Shown one piece after another: positions 9,126 to 18,251 of a stretch of DNA of 64,000 nt. A model generated the notes under the pieces. It ran no database searches, was not told the origin of the DNA, and worked only from the letters and a program-made list of their open reading frames with translations. The DNA is from JAEUKA01 sp035328405. Its GTDB lineage: Bacteria; Myxococcota_A; Polyangia; Palsa-1104; JAEUJZ01. The DNA lies in NCBI GenBank assembly GCA_035328405.1, contig DAOLIT010000015.1:17094-81093 (forward strand), given 5' to 3'. Numbering within the stretch: the first letter of the stretch is position 1; each line of letters starts with the position of its first letter. Position numbers and translations under genes: made by a program.

Positions 9126-10454
9126 ATGGAACCCCCGAATTCGCAACCACGCGGAGGTCGCCGAGCCTTTTCCATCGGTTTGCTGATCTGTTTTGCGGCA
9201 GGAGCGGTGTGGTGGGGGGCACGACTCCCAACCAGGCTGTTTTTTTCGCAGGCGCAAACGCAGACGTTCGACGAGATAGAACCTCACATCGCGGCTTTCC
9301 AAGATGAAGTGGCGCTGTGTGCGATGGAAGTTTTGGCGAAAAAGGGGGATGCCGAACCTGCGGGGGACGGTGGCGCGAAGAGCATCATCGTGCGACGGTA
9401 TCGCGCGGGCCAAACGGAGCCATTCCGCACCGAACGACTGACCGGGCCGGACAGACGCCGTTCCGCAGACCCCACGCTTGCGTATGGGAAAGACGGGACG
9501 CTCTATTTGACGTGGCTTTTGTTTCGGGCGGAAGACCAGCATGGATCGGAACCGTTCGACATGGGCATCGCGGTGGCAAAGGCACCTCGTGCGCAGCCTT
9601 TTTCGGCACCGTTTCTGGTCGCAAGCGCAAAGCTTGGGGAATACGACAAACCGTGGACTTCGATCGGGGCCGACGGATCGCTGCACATCGTGTTTCGGTC
9701 TTCGGATCGCTTGGTCGCCGGTCTGTCGCTGGTGACGCTTTCGGAAGGCGGTGTTCGGCACGAACGTACAGTGCTTTCCGAAGCGGGTTTTACGGGCGCA
9801 CTGCCGACGGTGTGCAGCGATGCGTCTTCGGACACGAATTTTGTCGCGTATGTGCGTCCAGAACGAGGCATTGAAGGTTTCTTTTTCGATGCGTCGCGGG
9901 TCGATCCGGTCCTGCTTTTGTCCGAAAAAGGCGACCGCGTGGCGATGGAAGGGCCTTCGTGCGTCGTTTGGGGCCATCGCGCTGATGTGTTGTTTGGCGA
10001 TAGCCCGCTGCCTTGGGACACGCGCATGTCTCCGCTGCTTGAGAAACTTGTGGTGGTCGAGGCCGAGCGCGGAAAAGGCGTGCTGCGACGCCGCATGTTC
10101 CAGGAAAAAGGAACGCAGTTCTTGCATCCCATGCTCGCGCAGCTCGGGTTGCCTGCGCCAAACGGACAACACGGAGGGCCGGGAAACAGCGGTGGTTTGC
10201 GGATTGCGTCGCTTTCGGTTCCGCAAGACAAAACACGGTCCGGCGCGCTCGTGCTCCTGGGTTTTCCGTGGGATTTGTCTGCGCAAGAACCGCCCACAAA
10301 AGCCACGTTGGTTGAAAAACTCCCGCTGTCCGCAGAACGGGATTCACTGCTTTGGCCCGGTGACTATCTGGGACTTTGCCAAGCCGGTGATCGCATGGCT
10401 GTTGGCTACATTGAGGCTGAAAAACAGCGAACCGCGCGCCTGCTGCGAAAGTAG
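9126..10454 (+). CDS. Membrane-anchored beta-propeller-like protein of unknown function
   Basis: This is a 442-residue protein not assigned to a family. Residues 15-34 form a hydrophobic helix that is either an uncleaved signal anchor or a signal peptide, so the rest is probably periplasmic. The body has repeated short segments of the type DPTLAYGKDGTLYLTW and SIGADGSLHIVF, which look like sialidase/BNR-type propeller strands. No catalytic motif was recognised. The gene lies 18 bases after the Ser/Thr kinase gene on the same strand, so the two probably form one transcript, which makes a sensor or ligand-binding role next to the kinase possible. A GAAA-loop hairpin follows the stop codon. Confidence 0.6.
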   Translation: MEPPNSQPRGGRRAFSIGLLICFAAGAVWWGARLPTRLFFSQAQTQTFDEIEPHIAAFQDEVALCAMEVLAKKGDAEPAGDGGAKSIIVRRYRAGQTEPFRTERLTGPDRRRSADPTLAYGKDGTLYLTWLLFRAEDQHGSEPFDMGIAVAKAPRAQPFSAPFLVASAKLGEYDKPWTSIGADGSLHIVFRSSDRLVAGLSLVTLSEGGVRHERTVLSEAGFTGALPTVCSDASSDTNFVAYVRPERGIEGFFFDASRVDPVLLLSEKGDRVAMEGPSCVVWGHRADVLFGDSPLPWDTRMSPLLEKLVVVEAERGKGVLRRRMFQEKGTQFLHPMLAQLGLPAPNGQHGGPGNSGGLRIASLSVPQDKTRSGALVLLGFPWDLSAQEPPTKATLVEKLPLSAERDSLLWPGDYLGLCQAGDRMAVGYIEAEKQRTARLLRK

Positions 10455-10466
10455 ACGCGAAGGTAG

Positions 10467-10482
10467 AACCGGAAACGGTTTT
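10467..10482 (+). terminator. Candidate hairpin terminator between convergent genes
   Basis: A perfect five-base-pair stem AACCG / CGGTT encloses a GAAA tetraloop and is followed by four T residues counted from the end of the stem. It lies between the stop of the propeller-like gene and the convergent PEGA gene. The stem is short, so termination efficiency is uncertain. Confidence 0.4.
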
Positions 10483-10510
10483 GGGGGAGATGAGTGCGAA
10501 GGGGGGAAAA

Positions 10511-12766
10511 TCAGAACTTGGCGGTCAAACCGAGGCGGCCATAAATCGGCGTGTCGTGGATCGGGAAGATGCGGTTGAACTTGTCCGTGAACATGTGTCG
10601 TTCTTTCTGACCCGGAGCGCCTTCCAAAATGCCGTACAAGTTGACCTGAGAAGTCAGGGCCAGCTCGATCGCCGCTTGCAGCATGCCTCGGACTTCGGTG
10701 AATCGCTCCAGGACACCCGTGCCGTCCACTTGGAAATCTGGCAGGTTCTTGTCGTATTTGCGCGTGCCGTTATACGACTCGACGGCGTAAATCGCGCTGG
10801 GGAAGCCGGTGTTCGCATCGTAAGAGCGGCCCACGCAGCGATCGCCCGTGTGCTCCGCGCCCGCTATCGGATCGCCCATGCGCTTGAATTCGTTGGGATC
10901 ATTTTTGTACAGGGTGGACAAGCTGTCGGCAGCCGGGCAGTTCCGATCCGAATACACCTGCAAGTAGACCTTGCCCGTCAGCTTCACTTTGTTTCCGGCC
11001 AGAATTGTGACTGGCACGCCCAGCTCCCAACTGAAGCTGTTTCGACCTCGGGGTCCCCCGCCGCCGCCCACCAACATGTGCAAACCGAGGGCAAACGGCC
11101 CTTTGCGCATCGCCTGGAAGCGAATCGTGCCTGCGGCTTCGTGGTCCGTGTAGAAGTTCGACCGAAACTCTGCGCCGATGTCGAGACCGATCTCGCCGAG
11201 CACATTGTTTTTGGCCTTCCACACACCGACGGTCAGCCGACCATTTCCGATCCACGGATAGCCGCTGCCGATGTCTGCCGTGAAGCTGCCAAATTTGTTC
11301 GTGACCGCCGAGAACGAAGACAACCCGCGCCGAACTTCTTTGGGATCTTCTTCTTTTTCTTTCACTTTGGTCAGCATGACGCTTACCTGCGCCGTGTCCC
11401 CCGAAAGCACGTTCGTTTGCTCGATTTTGGATTCATAACCCGGCATTTGGAACTCGACCGTATGCGGCCCCTGCGAGACGTTTTCGCGCGTCATCGGCGT
11501 CTGTCCAACCAGCACCCGGTCGAGCATGACGAACGCACCTTTGGGTTCCGACGCGATGTACAGCTTTCCGACGTTCCGCAAGTTCAGCGTGACCACTTCC
11601 GTCGAACCCGGCGCGAGCACAACTTCTTTGCTGTCTTGGCCAAAACCGTCCTTTTTGACCACCACAATGACCTTGCCCGACGAAACTTCGATGCCTTGGT
11701 CCGCCAGCGCCGCCGTCTCGTCATACCGACGACCGTTCACATAGTATTGAGCGCCGTCGATCGGGTTTGCCATCACGATGCGGACAGTGCCCACCTTGCG
11801 CGTCATCGCGTCGCCTTCCATCTCGACCCGTTCCACCCGAGGTTTGCCCGCTTCGATCTCGACGACTTTCGTGACCGGTTTGTGTCCTTTTGCCTTCACC
11901 GTGATCGAGTGTTGCCCCGGTGCCAAACTGATCGGCTGTCCCGGCCCCCCTTTGGAAATTCCGTCCACCTGTATTTCGGCATCGCTCACACCCGTCACCA
12001 CCATCAACGTGCCCGCAGCCGGAGGAGGCGGGGCCGTTGTCGCAATCACTTTGGTCTGTTGACCGCCCACCACACGCACATTCTGACGCCATGGGGGCGA
12101 CCCCGGCTCTGCGCGCCGAACTTCCACGACGTGCTCGCCTTCGGTCAAATTCTCGACGACCACCGGAGCTTGGCCTTTCGGCTGCCCGTCCACCACCACG
12201 TCCGCCGCCGCGTCCGCCGAAATGATCAAGCCCCCCGTTTTCACATCCGAGGCCATGATGACCCACACGGGCCGAGTCTCTGCCGACTTCACTTCCACCG
12301 TCTCGGTGTAGACCTTCATGCCCGGTTTCCGTACTTCGACCAAGTGCCGACCCGCAGGCAGATCCACAAGTTGCGGCACCGAGCCCGCCGGTTGTCCGTC
12401 CACGAAAATCTCGGCACCCCGCGCCGCATCGTTCGTCGCCGGATACTTGATATCGAGCCGAGCCGGTGCTTTTTCAAACGGGAACACAAACTTTTGCGCA
12501 CCCGCGATCGTCACCGTTTGCTCAATCGGCCTATGCCCTTCAAGTTCCAGCCGCAACTTGTGCTGGCCTTTTGGAATCCGAACTTTTGTCGTGGGACCTG
12601 TCTTTTCGGACTGCATCGAACCATCGACAAAGATCGTTGCACCGGGCGGACTTGTGTCGATGGTGATGCGCGGTGCGACCTGAGCCTGGGCCGCGCGGGG
12701 TTGGAGGAGGGCCAAAAGGGCCAACAACAACGAATAAAAACTGTTCCTGATAGGGCTAGCGAGCAT
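10511..12766 (-). CDS. Six-PEGA-repeat protein with C-terminal outer-membrane barrel-like domain
   Basis: This is a 751-residue exported protein. The ATG at 12766 follows AGGAG and begins a signal peptide of about 29 residues ending AQAQ. Six PEGA-type beta-sandwich repeats follow at about 33-90, 103-165, 178-238, 252-310, 326-392 and 400-465, each with the typical GAxIxVDG core and a G-x-H-x-V strand. A charged linker (KEKEEDPKE) leads to residues 485-751, which alternate polar and hydrophobic strands, are rich in Gly and aromatic residues, and end in Phe, as expected for an outer-membrane beta-barrel. The likely role is a surface or periplasmic scaffold anchored in the outer membrane; the repeats may contact peptidoglycan or another envelope component. 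Function unknown. Confidence 0.75.
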   Translation of the reverse strand: MLASPIRNSFYSLLLALLALLQPRAAQAQVAPRITIDTSPPGATIFVDGSMQSEKTGPTTKVRIPKGQHKLRLELEGHRPIEQTVTIAGAQKFVFPFEKAPARLDIKYPATNDAARGAEIFVDGQPAGSVPQLVDLPAGRHLVEVRKPGMKVYTETVEVKSAETRPVWVIMASDVKTGGLIISADAAADVVVDGQPKGQAPVVVENLTEGEHVVEVRRAEPGSPPWRQNVRVVGGQQTKVIATTAPPPPAAGTLMVVTGVSDAEIQVDGISKGGPGQPISLAPGQHSITVKAKGHKPVTKVVEIEAGKPRVERVEMEGDAMTRKVGTVRIVMANPIDGAQYYVNGRRYDETAALADQGIEVSSGKVIVVVKKDGFGQDSKEVVLAPGSTEVVTLNLRNVGKLYIASEPKGAFVMLDRVLVGQTPMTRENVSQGPHTVEFQMPGYESKIEQTNVLSGDTAQVSVMLTKVKEKEEDPKEVRRGLSSFSAVTNKFGSFTADIGSGYPWIGNGRLTVGVWKAKNNVLGEIGLDIGAEFRSNFYTDHEAAGTIRFQAMRKGPFALGLHMLVGGGGGPRGRNSFSWELGVPVTILAGNKVKLTGKVYLQVYSDRNCPAADSLSTLYKNDPNEFKRMGDPIAGAEHTGDRCVGRSYDANTGFPSAIYAVESYNGTRKYDKNLPDFQVDGTGVLERFTEVRGMLQAAIELALTSQVNLYGILEGAPGQKERHMFTDKFNRIFPIHDTPIYGRLGLTAKF

Positions 12767-12981
12767 CGGTACAGGTTCTCCTGCTCCAAAGTCGGGTTTT
12801 TGCCGCGCTGCCGTGAGGGTTTGATTCCATGAGTGTTGCTTGTCGTATCGAGAAGCGATTGCGCAGCCGTTGTGACATTTCAACAAAATTTCCGCCCACG
12901 TTCAACAGGAACGGTGCGAAGTAGCCGGAACTTTGCTCGCAATTTCAAAAGAGACCCAATCGGAACGGCAGAGGAGTTCAG

Positions 12982-14775
12982 TCACACCGAGGGCGGCGTT
13001 TTCCTGTCTCGCCACACACGCCCTGCAAGCGTGAGCAACACCACCACACACGAGACCATCAGAATCGCCGTACATCCCGTGTTCATCACCGCTTTCCACC
13101 GATTCGGATCGCGGCTGAAGTTGTGAACGATCGACTCCCATCCCGCCGTAAGGGTCGTCGTGCCCACCCACAACATCGGCAGCGCCGGAATCAAGCCGTA
13201 CCGTCTACGTGTCGGATGATTCCTCACAATGAACGCCGTGCCCACCGCCAGCGCCGTCGTCGCAAGCAGTTGGTTCGCAATCCCGAGCATCGGCCACAGC
13301 GTCGAAATCGTCCCCGTATACAAAAACCCACCCCAAAACACCACCACCAGAATCGACGACAGCCACACTCCGGGCACAAAGTCGTGCCGCGCAAAACGCG
13401 CGTCCAGCCGCCCCAACATGTCCTGCATCAAGAAGCGCGCGACCCGCGTCCCTGCATCCACCGTGGTCAGGATGAACACCGCCTCAAACATCACGATGAA
13501 GTGATAGAAGTAGCCGAGCAGTGCCCGCGCCCTCGGCAGTTCCGCAAAAATCTGCGCAAAGCCCGCCGCCAAGCTGACTGACCCGCCCGTTCGTCCTCGC
13601 AATTTTTCCCCCACCAATTCCGACATCAAATCGATTTCCACCGGCGTCATTCCGAGTTTCGCAAACACGTTTTCCGGCACATTGATCGCAAAATAATCCG
13701 CCGGGTGCAGACACGCGGCAGCCACGAGCGACGTGATCGCCACAAGACCCTCCAGCAGCATTGCTCCGTATCCGATGGGACGACAGTCTGTTTCCTTGTC
13801 GATCAACTTGGGAGTCGTTCCCGACGCAATCAGCGAATGAAATCCACTGATCGCTCCGCACGCCACCGTGATGAACACAAACGGAAACACCTTTCCTTTC
13901 AGAATCGGCCCCCCACCTTCCACAAACGATGTGATCGCCGGCAGTTTGAGTTCGGGATTGATGAACATGATCGCCACGACCAGCACCGACAGCGTTCCCA
14001 GCTTCATGTACGACGACAGATAATCTCGCGGCAAAAGCAGAAGCCACACCGGCAACACCGATGCCAAAAGTCCATAAGCCGCGATGCACAACACCAGCGC
14101 CGGAAACGACAGCGACAGATACGGTGCCAGCCACGAGTGCGCCACCGTGTCTCCATACACGACTGCGAACACAAGCAGAGCCACTCCCAAAACCGATGCG
14201 ATGTGCAGCCTTGTCCCGTGGCTTTCCCCTCGCAGAATCGCCCCCATGAGCAGCGCAATCGGAATCGTCAGCGCAATTGTGAACGTCGCCCACGGACTTC
14301 CCTCGAGGATTTTGACGACCGCAAAACTCATCGCAGAGATCGCTATCGTCACCGTGAAAAAAATCGCCAGTGTTGCCACCGCTCCCGCCCGCTTTCCAAG
14401 CTCTGCATGAGCCAAAGACGAAAGAGACTTGCCCCCCGATCGCACGCTCGCCGCCAGCGTCACAAAATCGTGGACCGCTCCCGCCAGCGTCACCCCGATC
14501 AAAATCCACAACCATCCCGGCAAAAAACCAAACTGTGCCGCCAGCACCGGCCCAATCAGAGGCCCCGCTCCCGTAATCGCCGCGAAGTGATGCCCAAACA
14601 GCACCCACTTCCGCGTCGGTACGTAGTCCTTCCCATCCCGTCTTTCATGCGCCGGAGTCTGCCTGTTTGCGTCCAGGGCAAACACCTTCGACGCAATGAA
14701 CGCCGAGTAAAACCGATACGCAATCGCCATCGCACACAACGACGCCAAAAAAATCGGCAAAGCATGGATGCGCAA
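12982..14775 (-). CDS. cstA: Carbon starvation protein A family transporter
   Basis: This is a 597-residue polytopic inner-membrane protein of the CstA/BtsT family, which imports pyruvate and in some reports peptides. The N-terminal segment with RRDGKDYVPTRKWVLFGHHF, followed by AAITGAGPLIGPVLAAQFG, is diagnostic, and about sixteen hydrophobic helices are visible. The length corresponds to the shorter CstA forms. It lies 57 bases downstream of the sensor kinase gene on the same strand, which in turn overlaps the REC-EAL regulator gene, so the transporter may be controlled by or coupled to that two-component system. CstA homologues are commonly linked to two-component pyruvate or starvation sensing in other bacteria. 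Confidence 0.93.
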   Translation of the reverse strand: MRIHALPIFLASLCAMAIAYRFYSAFIASKVFALDANRQTPAHERRDGKDYVPTRKWVLFGHHFAAITGAGPLIGPVLAAQFGFLPGWLWILIGVTLAGAVHDFVTLAASVRSGGKSLSSLAHAELGKRAGAVATLAIFFTVTIAISAMSFAVVKILEGSPWATFTIALTIPIALLMGAILRGESHGTRLHIASVLGVALLVFAVVYGDTVAHSWLAPYLSLSFPALVLCIAAYGLLASVLPVWLLLLPRDYLSSYMKLGTLSVLVVAIMFINPELKLPAITSFVEGGGPILKGKVFPFVFITVACGAISGFHSLIASGTTPKLIDKETDCRPIGYGAMLLEGLVAITSLVAAACLHPADYFAINVPENVFAKLGMTPVEIDLMSELVGEKLRGRTGGSVSLAAGFAQIFAELPRARALLGYFYHFIVMFEAVFILTTVDAGTRVARFLMQDMLGRLDARFARHDFVPGVWLSSILVVVFWGGFLYTGTISTLWPMLGIANQLLATTALAVGTAFIVRNHPTRRRYGLIPALPMLWVGTTTLTAGWESIVHNFSRDPNRWKAVMNTGCTAILMVSCVVVLLTLAGRVWRDRKTPPSV

Positions 14776-14832
14776 CGTGTTCCCACTCCTTTTTCAAGGA
14801 CTTTCGCAAAGCCAAGCCCCGCGCACCAGTCC

Positions 14833-17019
14833 TTACCGTTTGGTTTCTTCGGTTCTTTTGGGATCTGCAAAAACCGGCATTCCGCCGTCCGAATTGCGCA
14901 GTCTCCGAAATTCGTCGCTGATTGAACCCATCGGCTGCGGATTTTCGTCTGCCGCTTTGTGGTTTTCTTCCGGGAGCCACAGGATCAGCACACTCCCCTT
15001 TCCCGGAAGACTCTCTGCCGTGATCGCGCCTCGATACTGACGCACGATTCCGTAGCACATCGACAGACCCAAACCGATCGCTCGATTCGAGGATTTCGTC
15101 GAGAAAAACGGTTCAAACAGTCGTCGCATGGTCTCTGTGGACATCCCGATTCCCGTGTCCTCTATGCGAACTTCCACGTACCGTCCGGGAGACAAGTTGT
15201 TGCGCGCCCCTTCCGGTCCCACCAAGACATTCCGCGTCGTCACTTTCACCTGGCCGATTTCAGGAATCGCGTCCTTTGCATTCACCAAAAGCTGCACCAG
15301 AACTTGTTCAAGCTGTCCCACATCCACCACCACCGTCCACAGGGGCTCTTCCAGATCCAGCCTGAGTTCAATGTCATCGCGCAATAGCCGCCGCAGGATT
15401 TGCTGATTGTCCCGCAAAATTTCATTTACATTGCACGAGCGCGGTGTTCCCCCTTGCCTTCGCGAGAAGGCCAGCAGTTGTCGCACCAGCGTCGCTGCAC
15501 GTTGCGCCGCCTCTTTGATCTCCAGCAAGTCTGCTTGCCCAACATGGTCTTTCGGGAGTGTTTCCCCCAGCAGCTCTGCATTCCCCGAAATCACCACCAA
15601 CATGTTGTTGAAATCGTGCGCGATTCCGCCTGCCATTCGGCCCAGCGCATCGGTTTTCTGCGCTCTCAAAAGTTGCGCTTCCAACGACCGCCGCTGTTTC
15701 ACATCACGAAACACAGCGACGTACTGAGCGACCTCTCCATCTTCATCTCGTTGCGACGAAACAGAGTATTCCAAAACCAGTTCATGGCCCTGCGGACTCA
15801 CAAACGTACCACTCTGTACCGCCATGGAATCGCTGATGTGTCGCGTCAGCTCACGCACAAGATCGACCCCCGTCAGCAATTCCAACGGGTGTCCCAACAT
15901 CGTTTTTTGTTCGGAACGAAACAACCGTTCCGCAGCGCGATTCATGTACGTCACTTGCAATGTTGCCGTCGCTGCCACCACTGCATCTGCCACGCTTTCC
16001 AGGATTTCTGCCTGAAACCGGAGTTTCCGTTCTGCTTCTTTCAGCGGCGTGATGTCTGTTCCAGACACCACCAACCGCCTCACATTCCTCGCCTGATCTT
16101 TTTGAGGAACTGCCGCAAGCAGGAGCCGCTGGTGCTTGTCCCCAGACCGGATGCGATCTTCGTTGCGCTGTGCTTCTCCGGTGTCCAGCGCGCGCCGCAC
16201 CATGGACTCTGTTATCTTCAAGTATCCGTCGGCAACAAGCTCTCGATAGGTCTTCCCGAGAGACTTCCCTTCCGGCATTCCGAACAACTGGGAAACACGC
16301 GGATTCACCGCAGAAATGCGCAGCTCCCCCTGCTCGTCTACATCGAATACAGAGACACCAATGTCCAAGTCTGAAAAGACCTTCATCAAGAAAATTTCTC
16401 GTTCCCGCACGATCCCAAGCAGGTGATCAATCACGATTCCTCCCAACGCAATCACAGCCATTTGACAGAGCGCGCGGATCGCCAACGCGGCAGTGGTGGT
16501 TGTTGGGACAGACGTTCCCGTTCGTCGCTGAACCAACGTCCAATATCCCGCCGCGACCATCAAAGAAATCGTTGCAAAGTAGATTCCCTTTCGTCCGCAC
16601 CGAAAGCCCAAAAAGAGCATCGGAACGACAGACAAAAGAACCCAACAGGACGAAAGGGGGCCTCCATGAAGACTCAACACAACGGACAGAAGGACTCCCC
16701 AAGAAATGATCGCGACCGCCCATTTCGTCGAGAATCGGTGTGCGAACAAGGCGATCGCCGCACTTCCGCTCAACAACAGAACTTGGGTAACAAAAATGCT
16801 TCGAGATGAATCAGAAAACGTGTGAAACAAACTGATCGGAAGAACCCCCAGCCCCAACAACAGAAGTGCAAGCAGACTGTTTTGAAACAACCTGAATACC
16901 GAAATGTTGGCCATCGGCAGGCCATCCAGACTGGGAGACCGCTGCGACCGCTGAGACCGCTGCGACCCTACCGACGGTGATGGTCCGGTTCCCCTGTCCT
17001 CAGAAACAGGGGTCTTCAC
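14833..17019 (-). CDS. Membrane PAS sensor histidine kinase
   Basis: This is a 728-residue sensor kinase. The GTG at 17019 overlaps the stop of the upstream regulator gene (GTGA) and follows GAGGGG, so I prefer it to the ATG at 16914, although the first 35 residues include a simple RSQ repeat. Six transmembrane helices span about 42-200. Two PAS domains follow (about 212-322 and 333-443), then a dimerisation/phosphoacceptor domain with GGIAHDFNN, where His468 is the phosphorylation site, and an ATPase domain with NAKDAIPE, DTGIGMS and GLGLSMCYG. There is no receiver domain. Its partner is probably the adjacent REC-EAL protein, and cstA downstream is a plausible target. The signal sensed is unknown. 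Confidence 0.92.
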   Translation of the reverse strand: MKTPVSEDRGTGPSPSVGSQRSQRSQRSPSLDGLPMANISVFRLFQNSLLALLLLGLGVLPISLFHTFSDSSRSIFVTQVLLLSGSAAIALFAHRFSTKWAVAIISWGVLLSVVLSLHGGPLSSCWVLLSVVPMLFLGFRCGRKGIYFATISLMVAAGYWTLVQRRTGTSVPTTTTAALAIRALCQMAVIALGGIVIDHLLGIVREREIFLMKVFSDLDIGVSVFDVDEQGELRISAVNPRVSQLFGMPEGKSLGKTYRELVADGYLKITESMVRRALDTGEAQRNEDRIRSGDKHQRLLLAAVPQKDQARNVRRLVVSGTDITPLKEAERKLRFQAEILESVADAVVAATATLQVTYMNRAAERLFRSEQKTMLGHPLELLTGVDLVRELTRHISDSMAVQSGTFVSPQGHELVLEYSVSSQRDEDGEVAQYVAVFRDVKQRRSLEAQLLRAQKTDALGRMAGGIAHDFNNMLVVISGNAELLGETLPKDHVGQADLLEIKEAAQRAATLVRQLLAFSRRQGGTPRSCNVNEILRDNQQILRRLLRDDIELRLDLEEPLWTVVVDVGQLEQVLVQLLVNAKDAIPEIGQVKVTTRNVLVGPEGARNNLSPGRYVEVRIEDTGIGMSTETMRRLFEPFFSTKSSNRAIGLGLSMCYGIVRQYRGAITAESLPGKGSVLILWLPEENHKAADENPQPMGSISDEFRRLRNSDGGMPVFADPKRTEETKR
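16937..16967 (+). repeat. Nine-base tandem repeat at the 5' end of the sensor kinase gene
   Basis: The unit GACCGCTGC occurs 3.4 times in a row with one base difference. It is in frame with the kinase gene on the minus strand and encodes the N-terminal RSQRSQRS segment before the first membrane helix. Because the unit is a multiple of three, copy-number change would alter length without frameshift. Confidence 0.75.
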
Positions 17020-18197
17020 GGAAGCCCCTCATGGACTGTCAGCGCAAATTCCGGTTGTGGCTTGCAAAAGAGAAACCCCTGCATCAAATCGCATCCGAGT
17101 TGCGCAAGGATGTCTCTTTCCTCTGCTGTTTCGATGCCTTCCACGATGACTTCTACATCCAACTCGCGACACAGTTGCAAAAGGGACTGCGTGACCGCTT
17201 GTCTGCGCGTGTCTTTGTCGATGTTGCGGATAAGACCCATGTCCAGCTTTGCTACCGTCGGTCGCAAATGCAGAAAACTCAGAAGTCCTGCGTACCCGGC
17301 CCCCAAATCGTCGATCGCCACACCAAAACCAACATCTCGAAGGGAGTCCGCCAAAAGATCCAGCTCCCGATGCGAAGTGACATCCGCCCTTTCCGTCACT
17401 TCCAAAATCACATGCGATGCAAAAGGAGTTAAGGGGGCCGATTGTGAAATGATTTCCGGGTCTTCCAAGTCGCTCGGATGAAGATTCACGAGCAAATGCG
17501 TTCCCTCTGGCAAACGCAACGCCGCCTTCGCCGCAAGCTGTCGCACATGTCTTCCCAGCGCCCGCAGCTCACCGAGTTTTTCTGCCGCCTCCAAAACAGC
17601 GTGTGGCGTCGGAAGCGCCGGATCAGGGGAACGCATCAGGGCTTCGTATCCCCACACCCGCCTGCGCCGAATCGACACCACCGGCTGAAAATGCAGCAGC
17701 AGATTGTCCATCACCCGCTGGAACGTCGTGTAAAGACCCATCCTGTCCACGACCAACGGATGTCCCAAATCCAAAAGAGACAACGCCTGCTGTTTCAATT
17801 CCGCCAGACGATGCAAGCGCGCTGCTTCTCGAACTGTCTCGACGAGAACGCGGTGATCGATCGGTTTGGTCAAGTACCGCATCGCTCCAAGTTCCACCGC
17901 CCGCATCGCCGTTTCGAGCGACGGATTTCCCGTTGCATAAATGACCTGCGTCGTCAGGTCGCGTTGCCGCACAGCCTCGAGGAGCGCCACTCCCGACAAC
18001 CCCGGCATCGTGATGTCGCTCAAGATCACGTCGAAGTGCTCTTTTTCCAAAAGAGCCAGTGCTTCAAATCCGTCGCCAGCCTCTGTCACGTCCATGTTCG
18101 CGCGGCTCAGCAACCGCGCAAAAATGCGACGCACACCTGCTTCATCATCGATCACCAACACGCGAATCGGAGATAGGGTCTCTCCCGAGACGGACAT
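17016..18197 (-). CDS. Response regulator with EAL cyclic-di-GMP phosphodiesterase output
   Basis: This is a 393-residue cytoplasmic protein. An N-terminal receiver domain (about 10-125) has the acidic pair at 17-18, phosphoacceptor Asp61 in LSDITMPG and Lys111 in LTKP. An EAL domain fills about 160-390. The key catalytic elements are present: EALMR with Glu185, VNLHPSDL, EVTER, DDLGAGY, KLDMG, EGIET and QGF, so active hydrolysis of cyclic di-GMP is expected. There is no DNA-binding domain. The gene overlaps the sensor kinase gene by four bases, a strong indication of a cognate pair. The start ATG is preceded by an inverted repeat that would bury its ribosome-binding site. Confidence 0.93.
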   Translation of the reverse strand: MSVSGETLSPIRVLVIDDEAGVRRIFARLLSRANMDVTEAGDGFEALALLEKEHFDVILSDITMPGLSGVALLEAVRQRDLTTQVIYATGNPSLETAMRAVELGAMRYLTKPIDHRVLVETVREAARLHRLAELKQQALSLLDLGHPLVVDRMGLYTTFQRVMDNLLLHFQPVVSIRRRRVWGYEALMRSPDPALPTPHAVLEAAEKLGELRALGRHVRQLAAKAALRLPEGTHLLVNLHPSDLEDPEIISQSAPLTPFASHVILEVTERADVTSHRELDLLADSLRDVGFGVAIDDLGAGYAGLLSFLHLRPTVAKLDMGLIRNIDKDTRRQAVTQSLLQLCRELDVEVIVEGIETAEERDILAQLGCDLMQGFLFCKPQPEFALTVHEGLP

Positions 18198-18204
18198 GAC
18201 CTAA

Positions 18205-18230
18205 TACCCCTTCCTGCATCGTAAGGGGTA
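18205..18230 (-). promoter_or_regulatory. Inverted repeat covering the ribosome-binding site of the REC-EAL gene
   Basis: Perfect eight-base arms TACCCCTT and AAGGGGTA at 18205-18212 and 18223-18230 are separated by ten bases. Read on the minus strand, the second arm (AAGGGG) is the purine-rich segment nine bases before the REC-EAL start codon, so hairpin formation would hide it. There is no T run after the stem, so a translational control element or operator is more likely than a terminator for the upstream PLP gene. Confidence 0.45.
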
Positions 18231-18251
18231 AGAATGGGAGGTGACAAGTTC

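Noticed and set aside
10481..12832. Long plus-strand open frame of 783 codons opposite the PEGA gene
   Set aside because: It is rich in Arg and His with no fold or signal, and it is antisense to a gene with a signal peptide, ribosome-binding site and six recognisable domains.
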